Positions 1 through 25,900 are shown, numbered from the stretch's first letter. The stretch is 64,000 nt of DNA from Colius striatus (GCF_028858725.1 NC_084774.1:8592001-8656000); one strand, 5' to 3'. Numbers and translations: made by a program. The notes: generated by a model from the sequence alone, not told the origin.

Positions 1-14080
<14,080 letters not shown>

Positions 14081-14489
14081 CGCCGTGCGCGCGACGTGCC
14101 GTGGCGGGAGGGGCGGAGAGCGCGCGCTCGTCGGTCACGTGGGCGGCGCGGCGCGGGGGCTGATGGGGGATGTAGTCTCCGCCGTGTGGGGGGGGCTGGG
14201 CTTAGGGGGGGTGGGGGTCGGGCCGCGGCCTCGCTCCGCGCCCCCACCGCGCCGTGCCCCGGCACAGCAGCCTCGGGCTCGCTGCGGGAGGCGAGAGCCG
14301 GCGGGGCCCGGCGCGCAGCTCGGCCCACCCGTGTCGGCCTCCCGCGGGGCCCGGCGGCGGCTCGGGCCGTGCTCGGCGGCTCCTTGCGCCCGGGGGTCCC
14401 CGTCCGGCTCCCTCCGGGGGGCTCCCGGGGGGCCGCTGCTGGCCGCCGCCGCCGCCCCTCCGCCGGGCTATGCACGGGGGCCGCCGCCA

Positions 14490-14640
14490 GGTGGCAACTG
14501 CGGCCCGCGGAGCCGCGCCGGTTTCCCCCCAAATCCCATCCCCATCACAGCCCATCCTCTCCCATCCCTGCCCCGCAGCCCGGGGGTCCCCAGGCCCTGT
14601 GGGCTCAGGGGCAAGTGCCTTGAATAAAGACCAAAAGATG
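14490..14640 (+). other. Possible short divergent transcript end
   Basis: Plus strand, leaving the CSNK2A1 CpG island. A CTGCCCCGCAG acceptor-like site near 14,577 is followed by CTTGAATAAAGACC (AATAAA near 14,624). This fits a short promoter-divergent RNA. No conserved open frame supports a protein. Confidence 0.25.
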
Positions 14641-15769
14641 GAGCGAAGTCCCCCGTGTGCTTCATGTCCGTCGTGTTTTGTGTTTGCTGAGATACCCGCC
14701 GGGGTGCACAAACGGCTGAGAGACTCGAGAGGCCTCAAGCTTTTCAATTAGAACTTGTGGAAGCCAATTGCTTTGCAGTTTTAACTAGCAGAAGGTAATT
14801 AACCAAAAACACCGAGACAATACGGATGCTGCACGTGCTGGGAAGGAAAGTTCAGCTCATGTACACCAAGAAAACAGTCACCAGAGGGTCCCAAAGAGCC
14901 TGGAAGGTCACCACAGACTCTCACAGGAGGAGACACTGCAGAGGTGTGCTTCACAAAGATGCAAATACTCTAATGAGTCCCATGAATATCATGGGTATGT
15001 TTGTGGATATGTAACAGCCCAACACAAGCTCAATGCCCACATCTGGTGGAGCGATCCCGTGTGTCCCTTCTGAAACCCCACAGCGAGTTTTGGAGAGACT
15101 CTGCTTACCTGACTGGTGTCTTGACTGTGGTGGAGTTGCTGGAGGGGGCTCTTCCCCCCTCATAGCTGGGGGCTATGCTGAGCCCACCCCTCTGCCAGGG
15201 CCTGCTGAGCTTCACTAACTGCATTCCAGGCTTTTAGCCCCCGCTGCCTGCTGTGCAGCCCATGAGAATGGCTTTTCCCCCAAAGGTTGGCCCAAGTAGC
15301 TTGCCCACTGACTCCTCAATCACAGGGGTGACTCTATGGGAGATGGAAACGCTTCGGGACACAGCCTGACCCCTCTGCTCCTGCCTCTGAACCTGCACCG
15401 AACCCCCTGGGCAGGGCCGGTGTGTACCCAAGCTCAGGGCACCCTCTGCATGGGGTTTGCTGGGGACACACAGCCCTGTGCTGGTCACTGCCCTGCCACC
15501 ACCAGACTCCAGCCGAGCACTCCCCTTAGAGCCCTCCAGCACGTGTGTGTGTGTGTGTGTGTGGCACAGGCAGCCAGGAGCCCACCCACCTCCCCAGAGG
15601 CTTCCCCCAGCCACAGCCTCACAGAAGGCTGAGCAGGACCCCTTGTCACCCGCGGCTGTGGGAGCGTCCCCCGCGGGAGGTGCCGCTGGCCCCAGTCTCA
15701 CAGCCCCTCACCCCAGGTCACTGCCATTAGGTAAAGGAGCAGCTCGTCCTGCCGGGGGTATCTCCCTCT

Positions 15770-16090
15770 CGCGCTTTCCTTGTATTGTACGGGCCTGGGT
15801 CATCGAGGAAATCTTACAGGTCCTTCTGCTGCCGAGTGCTGGCGGGGGAAGCCCGGCCCCCTTCCCCCCATTGTCAGCGGCCCGGCCGTATCCTCGCTGC
15901 GAGCCCCGGCCTCTAAATATAGCTCTTTGTCAGGCGATTGTTCCGACACCTTCGCGGCGGCATTGACGTGGGCTGGAGCGGGACAGCGCTGGGGTAGGTG
16001 GAGGGGAAGGGCTGGAGGTGCCCCCCGGGACCGCTCCGAGGATTTGCCGCTGATAACGGCCCCGTTGTTGTGGGGGAAATGGGCTCCCGG
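15770..16090. promoter_or_regulatory. Candidate enhancer with MEF2 and SOX sites
   Basis: Holds CTAAATATAG (full MEF2 consensus) at 15,913-15,922, flanked by CCATTGTC near 15,868 and GATTGTT at 15,936 (SOX-type cores). An AT-rich island of this kind inside GC-rich spacer, downstream of TCF15, suggests a conserved regulatory block. Conservation was not tested. Confidence 0.4.
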
Positions 16091-16839
16091 CGCGCGGCTG
16101 CGTGCCCGACGCCTTCCCGTGCCGCCTCCAGCCCTCACCTGTGCCAGCCCCTCTGCCAGCTCTGCGCCGGACACCCAGCCCGGGGTCTCCGTGTAGGGGA
16201 ATGTCCTCGGTGCATGGAGGGGTTGGAATCCCCCTGGACCCCTGGCTCACACCCTAGTACCACCCCCTGCCCCGCTCACCCCAGTGCGGCCAAGGCATGA
16301 AGGGGTCTGTCCCATCTGGAGAAGGGGCTGTGCTGCAGCAGGACAGAGCTTGAGCCCCTCCAGACACTCCTTTGATAGCTCCCAGCCCCTGCAGTGCCCA
16401 GAGCAACCCTGAACCCGCTCAGAGGGGCCCCTCGTGCCGCACAGCCCCGGGAAGAGCCCCCTCACCCGCTGTCGGCTGGAGGTGACCGTCCCCACGGGCC
16501 CCTCTCCTGCCCAGCCGCCCCAGCTGCAGAAGCAGGATTTTATTTCCCAGGATCAGGTCTGGATTAAAATAACCTCCTGGCCCAGATCCCTGTTCTGGTG
16601 TCACAGGAGATGCCACGTTTGCTGCCAGCGCTGCCCAAACCTCAACCCTCCAGGCTGCACATCCCCGTGACAGCGACGTGCCTGTCCCCTGCCTGGCACT
16701 TGAGCACATCTGTGTCCCTCTCCCAGCCATGCCAGGCCACACTGGCTCTCAGGGATGCTGGTCCTGCTGTCCCCAGGCCAGGTTGAGCCCCCAGGGGCTG
16801 CCGCCTGTGGGGCAAGGCACGGGGCCAGCCCCTCTCTGA

Positions 16840-17035
16840 TTATACCCCCAGCGCTTTTTCCTTCTTCTTCCTTAATTTACTGAGTGCTAAGTCCAAATAT
16901 TACAGCTTCCCCTCCGCGCCGCTGGTTACGCAGGCGGCCCCCGGCCGGGCATTGTCTTATTGTTTGCAGAGGGAAGCTCCAGCGGGAGATTAACCTGGCG
17001 TTCACCTCGTGCTGCAGCTTCACACCCTGTCCCGC
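16840..17035. promoter_or_regulatory. Candidate enhancer with forkhead/SOX sites
   Basis: ATTGTC and ATTGTTTGC (SOX and forkhead cores) at 16,951-16,967, TTACGCAG near 16,926 (C/EBP-like) and GATTAACC near 16,989 (homeodomain-like) cluster in 200 bases of otherwise GC-rich spacer. Inference from motif density. Confidence 0.35.
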
Positions 17036-17320
17036 TGGCGGGGCTGTGTCCCCGGGGACTGCGGCCGGTGAGGGGTCCTGGCGGGGCAGGCGGCTCCGGG
17101 GGTCCTGCGCACGGGGGGGCTGCGGCATGGCGGGGGCAGCGGGGCTGCAGGGGCCCCGGTGGGGTGATGAGGGGATGGGGGTGTCCTGGGGGTCTCATGC
17201 AAACTCTTTGCACCATTCCTTCCCTGAGGACCCTGGCAGGGTGCTGGTAGGGTCAATAGAGTCTGTGTCTGCTGGCATGGGGAGGCAGGGGCTGCCTGGC
17301 ACTGACCCCTGGTCTGCCTA

Positions 17321-17370
17321 TCCCATCCCATCCCATCCCATCCCATCCCATCCCATCCCATCCCATCCCT
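17321..17370. repeat. (TCCCA)n microsatellite
   Basis: Ten perfect TCCCA units in tandem. Confidence 0.95.
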
Positions 17371-18589
17371 GGCTGCCCATCCCTCCCTGGTGCTTCCCTC
17401 CACCTTGCCCTGGGCAGCAGAGCCCTGTCCCCTTGTCCCCATCAGCTGCCATCTAGACCTCAGGGATGGCTTCACAGCCTTTGCTCAGGTCCTACAGAGC
17501 CAGGAGTGACCTGTGACACTTGGTTGATAGCTGTGGTTGCTGCAACAGGGAGGATGCCATGGGCACTGAGAGGCTGAGCTTTGCTCTGATGGTGCACACG
17601 CTGGGGTCTTTGTCCTAAGCCTCGGCTCTGGAGAGAGCCCAGGGATGGCCAGGCAGCACCCAAAGGTGTTGCCAAAGGGCAGGGCATGAGGAGAGCTGAA
17701 TCCCAGGGCTGAAATCTGCCCTTGTGTCCCCCATCCTTGGCTGACTCTGTTTGCTCAGCTGGCGTGGGCTCAGGCTCAGACACAGGCTCCTCTGCCACAT
17801 CCTGGGGGCTGTGAGTGGGAGAGTGGCACTGCCATCGACCACAGGCTCTGCTGGACCCCTCTGCCCTCTATCCTCCCACATCCTACAGCCACACTCCCTC
17901 CTGGATCCCCTCTGCCCTGGCTGTGGTGCACAGCAGTGCTGGGGGTCCAGACCCCTCCTTTGCTGGGGACTGAGCTCCTGCCTGAGCCCCCTTCCCACGG
18001 CTCCTGCAGCTCCTGCCCAGTCAGATCCAGCCCGGCCATCCCTGTGCCGGGCTCTGGCCACGGGTGCAGCCCTGCTGCATTCCAGCCTCGCTGGCCCAGC
18101 AAGGTTAAACTGTGGAGAGGCTGAAATATTTGGGAGGGGAATGGAGAAGGGAAAGGGGAGAAAAAAAAATCTATAAAAAGAAAGTTTAAAAACACAAGTT
18201 AAAGAAAAAAAATCCCAGGCAGGGAGTGCAGCTGCGGTTCTGGTTCCAGTTCCCAGGTGATGTCAGGCCTGGAGCCTCTCCAGCCCCGGCCCCTCAGAGA
18301 CGGTCTTTGTGGGTTCAGCACTGAGTGTTTTTCCTTCCTGAGACTCGGGGACACCTTCCTGTCTCAGAGAAAGCGGCCAAGAGCCTTTCCAAGGGTGTCC
18401 GAGTGCAGGAAGGGGAGAGGATGGGAGGGGAGAGCGAGAGATGGGGCTGCGGCGGCCGGGGGCCATCGGCCGTGGTGGGCACGGCACTCATCCTGCACGG
18501 GGCAAAGGGGCACCCAGCTCCCACCAGCACAGAGGGCTTCAGTGCCTCTGAGTCACTGTTTCCCTCTCCCGGTACTGGGAGAGGCTGGA

Positions 18590-19050
18590 ATGTGCTGGGA
18601 CCCACAAGCTTGGCACTGGCCCATGCTGGGACCCGTGGGCTTGGCACTGGGATGTGCTGGGATCCGAGGTCCCAGTGTGGGGACGTGCTGGAGTCCACAA
18701 TCCCAGCACTGGGACTTACTGGGTGCACAGCTCCTGTGCTGGGACACGCTGGGACCCATGGCTGTTGTAGTGGAGCTTGCTGATACTCTGATCTCTGGCA
18801 CTGGATCACGCTGGGATCCACGGCCCCAGCACTGGGACACGTTGCAACCCATGGCTGTTACATCGTGGCTTCCCAGGGCTGTGGTCAGCTCCTGCACTGG
18901 GACTTACTGGGACCCATGGCCTTCATATTGGAGCTTGCTGGGGCTCTAGCCACTGGCACTGGGACATGTTGGGGCACTTGTGCTCAGCTCTGGGACACCC
19001 TGGCCCTTGTGTACTCAGTGCTGGGACCTGCTGTGCCCCCAGCACTGGGA
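18590..19050 (+). repeat. Degenerate 31-bp minisatellite
   Basis: About 14 imperfect units around the words GCACTGGGACA and GCTGGGACCCATGGC, spaced about 31 bases. It creates long open frames of no coding meaning. Confidence 0.8.
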
Positions 19051-20114
19051 CCACCAGCTCTTGCTGGCCTCCCAGGGCTCCCGAGTCACTGCTTCAAGGG
19101 GATGGTTCCCTTTCATCTGCAGATCACAGCCCCCTCCCCCCGGGCTGCCCCTGCCCCCCGATAAACCCCAGGGCAGGGATTCTGTGTCCTGGGCTGTTTG
19201 GAGAATCTCACGGCTGTTTATTGGGGTCTGGGACACATTAGCCACGCTGAGAACAAACCTCTCCCACCCACCCCGGTCCCTGCCTGGGACCAGCTCTCAC
19301 AGCTGCACCGTGCTGTCAGCTCCATAAATCAAACCCGGGGGGAGGGAGCCGGGGGCAGCTCGGCTCAGCGGAGCAGGGGGGCTGAAAGGTGCTGCTGGGC
19401 TCCCACTTTCACCCCCTCTCCGGGGCAGGCTGGGGGAGGCTCCCGTGGGACCCCTGGGATGTTGCTCCTGTTCCCCCCTGGCTCCAGCACCCCAGGGAGC
19501 TGTCCCAGGCTGCCCCATCCACAGCTGCCTCTGCTCAGTGGGACGTGCTGGTCCCTGGGAGCCGCCAGCCCCGGCACGGCACCTTTCCCAGGCTCAGCGC
19601 TCCCCAACACGCACTCCTGGGCCCCGCAGAAGGGTCCCCGGGGGAGGGCCCAGCCTGGGAACCCCTCGTGTCCTCGCCTGACCCCATGCAGGTGCTGCAG
19701 CCTTCAGCCCAACCCTGCACAGCCCTGGGCAACTGTCGTGGTGGCGATGGCAGTCATAGTGGCAGCAGTTGTGGTGCTGGTGGCAGTCACACTGCACCAG
19801 GCAGAGGGGAAGGCACGAAAGCAGCCACACCAACCCCATTCTGCTGCCCCCCAGGTGCTCGTGGCAGGGGCACAGGGCTGGCAGTGCCATCCCCATCCCG
19901 CAGCCTGGCACAGCGCAGACCATGCTGGGGGCTCCCATAGCCTCTGTGTGGCAAAAGCTGTCAACAGGGCCTGGGGACAGCGTGTGCCTGGAGGTCTCAC
20001 CCACTAATGCACCCACGGGGAGAACCAGGACGTTCAGCAGCATGCACAGGGACCATCCTGGGGGCCCCATGTGCCCCCCACCTCAGCCCATGCCGGGGCA
20101 GCAGCCAGGCACCG

Positions 20115-22781
20115 GCCATCAGAAAAATAGGGTTTATTTCCCTGGGGCCGCAGGTGCAGCAGCAGCTCCCGCGGGGCCGTGTGCTCCGACCCCCCATCGC
20201 CTCGCTGCCGCCGCACACGCGCCCCTTCCAGTCCAGCCCCGGGGCCGCGGGACCCCCCCTCCCCGGCCCCGTCCCGCGCGGGCAGCCCCGGGAGCGCCCC
20301 GCTGCGCCGCCGCCCGTCCCTGCCCACGGCCCCGGGCTCGGCCGCCGCCGCTCCGGCCCGGCGGCTCCCTCCCTCCCCGCTGGGGTCCGTGGCGCCGGGT
20401 GTGTGTGCGCGGCCCCGGCCGGCTCGGCCGCTGTCTCAGGCGGGTGCTGCCGCAGCCCGGCTCATCTCCGCGACACTCGCAGCGGGGTCACCCCGCGCAC
20501 CTTCAGGCAGTTGCCCCCGAGGTCCCTCCGGCTGCCCTGCGGAGAGAGAAGGGGAGAGCTGCAGGCGCTGGGGCTGGGGGTGTCCTGCTGCTGCCCACCA
20601 CCACCCTGTGCCAGCTCTGCATGCAGGAATTGCTGCAAAATGCCAATGCCCCAGTCCCGCTGCCCGGGACGGACACACAGACGGGGCTCTGCCTGGTGAG
20701 GGGATGGAGGGTGGCTGATGGAGGTGGGGGAGCACTCCACAGCCCCATCACCCTACAGGGATGTGGCCCCCAGGGCTGCTCAGTGCCATACTCAGACTCA
20801 TGGACAGGGCTGGCACCACCCCATGACAGATCCACTGTCCCAGACAGACCCCACATCTCCAGGACAGACCCACGGCCCTGCTGGGCATGAGGAGGCTCAG
20901 CCCCACCTCATAGCACAATTTCAGCCCAGTATCACCCAGTATAACACAGTGCAGACCAACACAGCCCAGGTCTAGCCCAGAACACCCCAGTATAACCCAG
21001 CATGGATCAGCAGAGTTCCAACCCTTTCAGTTTTCAGCCCAGCATAGCCCAATCCAGCCCATTTGCAGCCCAGCTCAGCCCATTTGCAGCCCAGCCCAAT
21101 TGCAGCTCAGCCCATTTGCAGCCCAGCCCAATTGCAGCCCAGTCCAATTGCAGCCCAGTCCAATTGCAGCCCAGCCCAATTGCAGCCCATTTGCAGCTCG
21201 GCCCATTTGCAGCTCGGCCCATTTGCAGCTCAGACCTAGAATCAGGAGGCCTGTGCTGGGTGGCAGCTCAGCTCCTGTCAATGCCCCCAAGATCCTGGTT
21301 GCCACAGGGGTTCCCAGCCCCGGTGCCTCATTGGGGTGCCCTGGGAGGTCCAGTATTGTGTCAGCCCCCCCAGTTCCAGGCTGGGGAAGCAGCACAGGGA
21401 CACAGCACAGGGGGCAGCTCTGCCAGGGACTGGGGGTGCCCAGGGAGAGTTGGGGAGGCTGCAGAGTCTGGTGAGTGAGAGGAGGGATGGGAGGAGGAAC
21501 AATCAAAAATGAAGCTGCAGACATGTGTACCCCATGGCCATGCTGCATGGGGTCTCATGGGGATGGTGGCAGGTCTGGCAGCCCCTGCACAGGGGTGCCA
21601 TTGGGGCATGGCCCATCCTAGGGCAGAGACACCCCCAGGACCCTGGCATAGGCAGAGGGATAGGCCCACCATGGGAAAGGTGCCCCCCAAACTGTAGGGT
21701 GCTGAGGGGGGTGTGCAGGGCAGGGCTGCCCCCAGGTGGGAACTGTGCTGTCACTGCCAGCAGACCGCGAGCAGGGCTATGGGATGGGGGCTGCTGCCCA
21801 GCCCTTCCACGTGGGATGTCTGCTGTGCTCTGCCTGTCTCCATCACCTCAGGGTGCTGCCAGGGTCTGGCACGGGGTTAGGGATAGGGACAGGGTCAGCC
21901 TGTGAACTCTGGGATCCACCCCCGGGGTGGCCCAGTGCCCCCCGCGCTGGGGTGACTGTTTAACCCCCCGAGACGTCCCTGCCCGGATGGACGTGGGGGA
22001 GCAGCCCGGCCCTCATGACGCGAGCGGGAGCTGTGGGCGGGCGGCTGCGAGCGGGATTTGGCCGGGAGCAGCCAAAACCTCCGGCAGGGGTTGGAGCCAG
22101 AGCCTGCAGTTCTCACCGCGACGTGCCCAGCCTCCTGCCCCGCTCAGCCTGGGCAGGGGCTGCCGTCCCCCATCCCATAGCGATGCGCCGAGCCTCTTGC
22201 TCCACTCAGCTTGGGCAGAGGCTGCTGACCCCCATCCCACGGGGACATGCAGAGCCTCCTACCCCGCTCATCCCGGGGACCCCCCGTCCCGGCGCCCCGC
22301 TCACCCCTTTGCGCTGGTTGCTGAGGCAGAAGGTGCAGATGCTGCGGGGCTGCTTGCTGTCCAGGTCGCCCTTGGCACCGTAGATGGCACTGAAACAGGG
22401 CTGCCCGTCCTCGCAGCCCTCGCCCAGCAGCAGCACGTTGGCCAGGTGCGAGATGTAGCTGGAAGCCAGGCGGAGGGTCTCGATCTTGGACAGCTTGCGA
22501 TCCACGGGCTCGGTGGGGATGAGGGTCCGCAGGGCAGTGAAGGCCGTGTTGACGCTCTGGGTCCGGTCCCGCTCCCGCGCGTTGGCCGCCTGCCGCTGCT
22601 TCACCATCACCATGGGCCCGGCTTTCCGCGGCAGCTTGCGCCGAACCTCGGCGCCTTCGCAGCAGCCGAACGACTGGTCCGACGTATCGCTCTCGCTCCG
22701 GTTCTCTTCGTCCTCTGAGAGGATGCTGAGGTCGGGGTAGAGCACGCGGGCGGCCACGGGACGCAGCATGGTGAAGGCCAT
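20115..22781 (-). CDS. TCF15: TCF15 (paraxis), bHLH transcription factor
   Basis: Class II bHLH factor. In vertebrates it pairs with E-proteins in the nucleus and drives somite epithelialisation and paraxial mesoderm patterning. Coding exon 1 is 22,781-22,305 (159 codons) and exon 2 is 20,536-20,462 (24 codons plus TGA); they join in phase 0 at [12 protein letters not shown], giving 183 aa (about 199 in human). Seen: the acidic N-terminus with [11 protein letters not shown] (about residues 22-32), a bHLH domain at about 63-116 with the basic motif [12 protein letters not shown] and helix 2 [20 protein letters not shown], and the typical tail [12 protein letters not shown]...[11 protein letters not shown]. 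The 3' UTR probably ends after AATAAA at 20,138-20,133, and a TATA box sits upstream. The protein looks intact. The identification rests on sequence and on its place between CSNK2A1 and SRXN1. Confidence 0.97.
20133..20138 (-). terminator. TCF15: TCF15 polyadenylation signal
   Basis: AATAAA on the minus strand, 324 bases after the stop codon. It is the first consensus signal after the stop on that strand. Confidence 0.6.
20462..20536 (-). CDS. TCF15: TCF15 exon 2 coding part
   Basis: Starts [15 protein letters not shown] after a CTCTCCGCAG acceptor and ends with TGA at 20,464-20,462. Confidence 0.95.
   Translation of the reverse strand, partial: GSRRDLGGNCLKVRGVTPLRVSRR
20537..22304 (-). 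other. TCF15: TCF15 intron
   Basis: The 1.77-kb single intron. It holds the E-box-bearing 16-bp tandem array at 21,058-21,235. No other gene is seen inside. Confidence 0.85.
21058..21235 (+). repeat. 16-bp tandem array, one E-box per unit, in the TCF15 intron
   Basis: Eleven units built on CCCATTTGCAGCCCAG or CCCAATTGCAGCCCAG. Each has a CANNTG hexamer (CATTTG or CAATTG). Spacing is mostly 16 bases. Confidence 0.9.
22305..22781 (-). CDS. TCF15: TCF15 exon 1 coding part with the bHLH domain
   Basis: The ATG at 22,781 opens [19 protein letters not shown], matching the family start. The exon ends AAAGGG|GTGAGC at 22,305. Confidence 0.96.
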
Positions 22782-22937
22782 GGCGGGGGCTCCCGCCGCG
22801 CCCCCCCCCGGCCCTGCTGCGGGACCCTCCCCCGGGGCTGCCGGGAGCCTTTCCCCGCCGGCACGGCCGCCTCGCCGCTGCTGCTCCGCTCCGGCGGCCG
22901 AGCAGGGCTGGGACGACCGTCTGCGGGGGGGAATCGC

Positions 22938-22948
22938 GGTTTATACGG
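22938..22948 (-). promoter_or_regulatory. TCF15: TCF15 TATA box
   Basis: CGTATAAACC on the minus strand (TATAAA at 22,945-22,940), 159 bases upstream of the ATG inside a CpG-rich promoter. Confidence 0.6.
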
Positions 22949-25900
22949 CCGGGGAGGGGCTGGCGCCGGAGCCCACCCCCAGCCGGCCCCCCAGCCGGCC
23001 CCCCGAGCCGCCGGCCAGCGGTCAGCGGTCCTCGCCGCAGCCCGCGGGAGCCAGCGCTGGCTCCGGCCACCGGCCTGGCCCCGCTCCGGCACGTCGGCCT
23101 GGCCGCAGGCACCTTGCACCCGGCGCCGGGCTCCGGATCGTGCCCGCGGTGGTCGCGGACCCCGACAGTGCCGCGGCCGGTGCCAGGGCCAGCGCGCGCT
23201 GTGCTGCTGCCCTCCGGCTCCGGCGCCCGCGGAGCGGTGGCACACGCAGTGCCAGCCCACGTGTGGCACGTCCCCAGCCCATGCCCGCTGTCCCCTGACA
23301 GCCCTTGGTCCCGAGCAGGTCAGGAGCCGCGATGGGACGGGTACCCGGCAGCGGGTGGCACCACTGAGGTTCCCGGGGTGTTTATTGGGGGGGATTCCAG
23401 TGGGGGGCACGCTGCTGCCGACACTTCACCCTGCCCCACTGGCCCTGTGGGACTGTCTGTGCCCAGGAGGATGCCCGTGCCGGGCAGTGAGCCCCTTGCC
23501 TCTCTGTCCCCGGGGCTTGGCTCCCTGCCTGCCCACCGCAGGAGAGGATGGGGGCACACGGGCAGCGTCGCAGGCAGCACTGCCAGGCATCAGGAGCATT
23601 TCCTCCCGCCTGTGAGGAAGGTGTGCACCGGCAGTGGAAATACGGAGCCTTTTCCTGCAAGGGGAGAGCTGAGCTGGCAGCAGCAGGAGCCACCCGACAG
23701 CCCGTGGAGGGCAGGGGCTGCCCCCCCCTCCACATTGAGCTCCTGGGCATCCAATACCAACAGGCGATGGCCACCCCTTGCTCCTCCTCACAGGGGAAGT
23801 CTGGCAGTCCTGCTCTGCCTTCCCCTACCCACCCCCAGCCCTGAGCCCGGCACCCTTGGGAGCAGGGGGGCAGCCAGCTGAGCTGAGGAGGCTTCCTGCC
23901 TGCCTTCCTCCCTGGCCTGCAGCTGAGCAGAGGTCAGCAGCTCAGTGATGCTATGAGCACGGCGGGTCAAGCAGCAAAAGCAAAGGGAGGGCAGGACCTG
24001 GCTCCCAGCAGATAGCCCGAGGGCTGCTAGGGACGGTGGCCACAGTGCTGGCCCGTGCCAGCTGCAGTCCCAGTCTGGCCAGCAGCCTCTCAGCCAAAGC
24101 AGGATTGCTGGGGGAAGTCCAAGTCACACAAAGAGCCAGCTCAGAGGCTTGCCATGGGCTGAGATGGTGGCCACGGGACAAAGTGGGCACAGTGCAAACC
24201 CCAGGGTGAGCTGGTCGATGGACAACCTGTGGGCCATGAGGTGGGGTGGCATCATGTCCCACTATATCCCACAGCCAAAGCCCCGTGGCTGTGGGACTGG
24301 GGCACATGGTGTGGCTTCTGAGCTGGTGGGTCCCTACCCTGAGACTCTCCTGGTATGTGCAGGGGCTCATTGCTGCTGTGGCTGTGGCAGGGGTGGCTGA
24401 GCTGCCTGGCACCCGCATCACTTAACTGCCCGTCTGTGCTGCTGGCTGTGAGCAAACGGCCCCTCTCCCCCCTGCAGGGCACAGGCAGCCCCTCGCCCGT
24501 GTGACCCCCCCTGTGCTGTTTTCCTTCACCATTTGTCTGCCTGTGCAGAGCCTGTAAATCACACGGCGGTGGGCAGAGGGTCGCGGCGGGGGCCGGGGGT
24601 CCCGCTGGGGCTGGGGGTGTGCAGGGCTGCACCTGGGGTCTGCCTCCTGACACCCCTCCTGTGCATCAGTCCCTGCAAGGGACTCTGATCCTCTCCTGGA
24701 GCTGGGAGCAGACCAGGGGGTGTTTCTCCCCTTGCAGAGGTGGCTGAGGCAGAGCAGGGCTCGGCAAGCGAGCAGAGAGCAGGTAGAGAGCAGGAAGGGA
24801 GCAGGCACGGAGCAGGCAGGTGCCTGCACGGGGAAAGGAGCCCCTGCCCTCACCCTGCTCTCGCCCTGACATCCCACTGGGCTGTGGCTGGGGGGCCACA
24901 GCAGCCCCCGACCCTGACAGGCAGCAAGACGGATGGCAGAGGCTGTGTACTCAGCTGCAGCCGCCCCACACATGGCCACCAGCTGACAGGGATGGGCTGG
25001 GGGGAGCCCCTGGCCAGGGCCCAGCCGAGCTGCCCGGGGGTGTTTTGGGGGAGCACGGCCATGTGCTTGGTGCTGGTGGCCTGTGCTGCTGTGGTGGAGG
25101 ACAGGGCACTTGGGGTCACAGGCAGAGAAGTGGCAGCAGGGTTTGGAGGCAGCACAGTGTGCCTGTATGTGCATGTGTGTGTATGGAGGTGTGTGCATGG
25201 CTCTGCACAGGAGTGTCTGCATGGATGTATCAGTACACATGGACATGCATGTGCATCCACACACGTGTGGGCATGTGTGTGCATGGATGTATGTGGGTAG
25301 AAGAGCATGTGCATGTGTGGAAGCAGCTGCACAACGTGTGTGGGCACGTGCATGTGTGAGCTGGTACATGCAGCAGCTCGGTGTCTGCTGTGTACACCCT
25401 GATGGCCACCAGCTCCTGCTGCAGATTGCTCCCCAGCTTGGCACATGTGTGTGTCACCCCCCAACCTGCCAGGCCTGGCACACTGGAGGACAGATGGACA
25501 GAAGGAGCCATCAGTCCCAGCCAGGAGAGCCACAGCAGCCACGGGAAACAGCCAAAGCTGCCAGCTCCCTGTCTGCAGCTGCTGCTGGGCTGGGAGGACA
25601 TGTGGCAGCAGGCAGGTTTTCCTGTGCTGCCTGTTGGGTGCACTGGGCAGGATGTGTGTCCCTGTGCCTGCACACCCCCAGCATCCCCCTAGACACCGAG
25701 CACCTCAGGCCTGACTCAGCTGGGTGGCACCAGAAGCAGCCAGAGCTTGTGGCAGCACAAACCTGCTGCCAGTCACTGAGCTGTGCAGCCAACTTGAGCA
25801 GATGCCAGGACAGGGCTGTGTTTAGCATCACAGCTCTGCTCCAGACACACAAACCTCCTGCCGTCACAGTGCACAGCCCTGGGCATGGAGCAGGTGGTGG

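Larger units (their letters stand above)
14640..18580. other. Intergenic spacer CSNK2A1-TCF15
   Basis: No coding gene is supported. It contains a (GT)n run at about 15,543-15,563, two blocks dense in developmental transcription-factor motifs (15,770-16,090 and 16,840-17,035), a (TCCCA)n array at 17,321-17,370, and an A-rich purine tract near 18,120-18,215. Confidence 0.6.

Noticed and set aside
14740-15030. AT-richer stretch with palindromic words that might be a repeat remnant
   Set aside because: No recognisable repeat ends or family landmarks.
18257-19050. 230-codon frame with WDPxxxHWDT-like repeats
   Set aside because: Read-through of the degenerate 31-bp minisatellite.
19769-20890. 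373-codon plus-strand frame
   Set aside because: Antisense to the TCF15 3' end and a GC-rich flank. Composition-driven, no domain.
24422-25444. 340-codon minus-strand frame rich in His/Thr/Cys
   Set aside because: Produced by a GT/CATG-rich low-complexity stretch.
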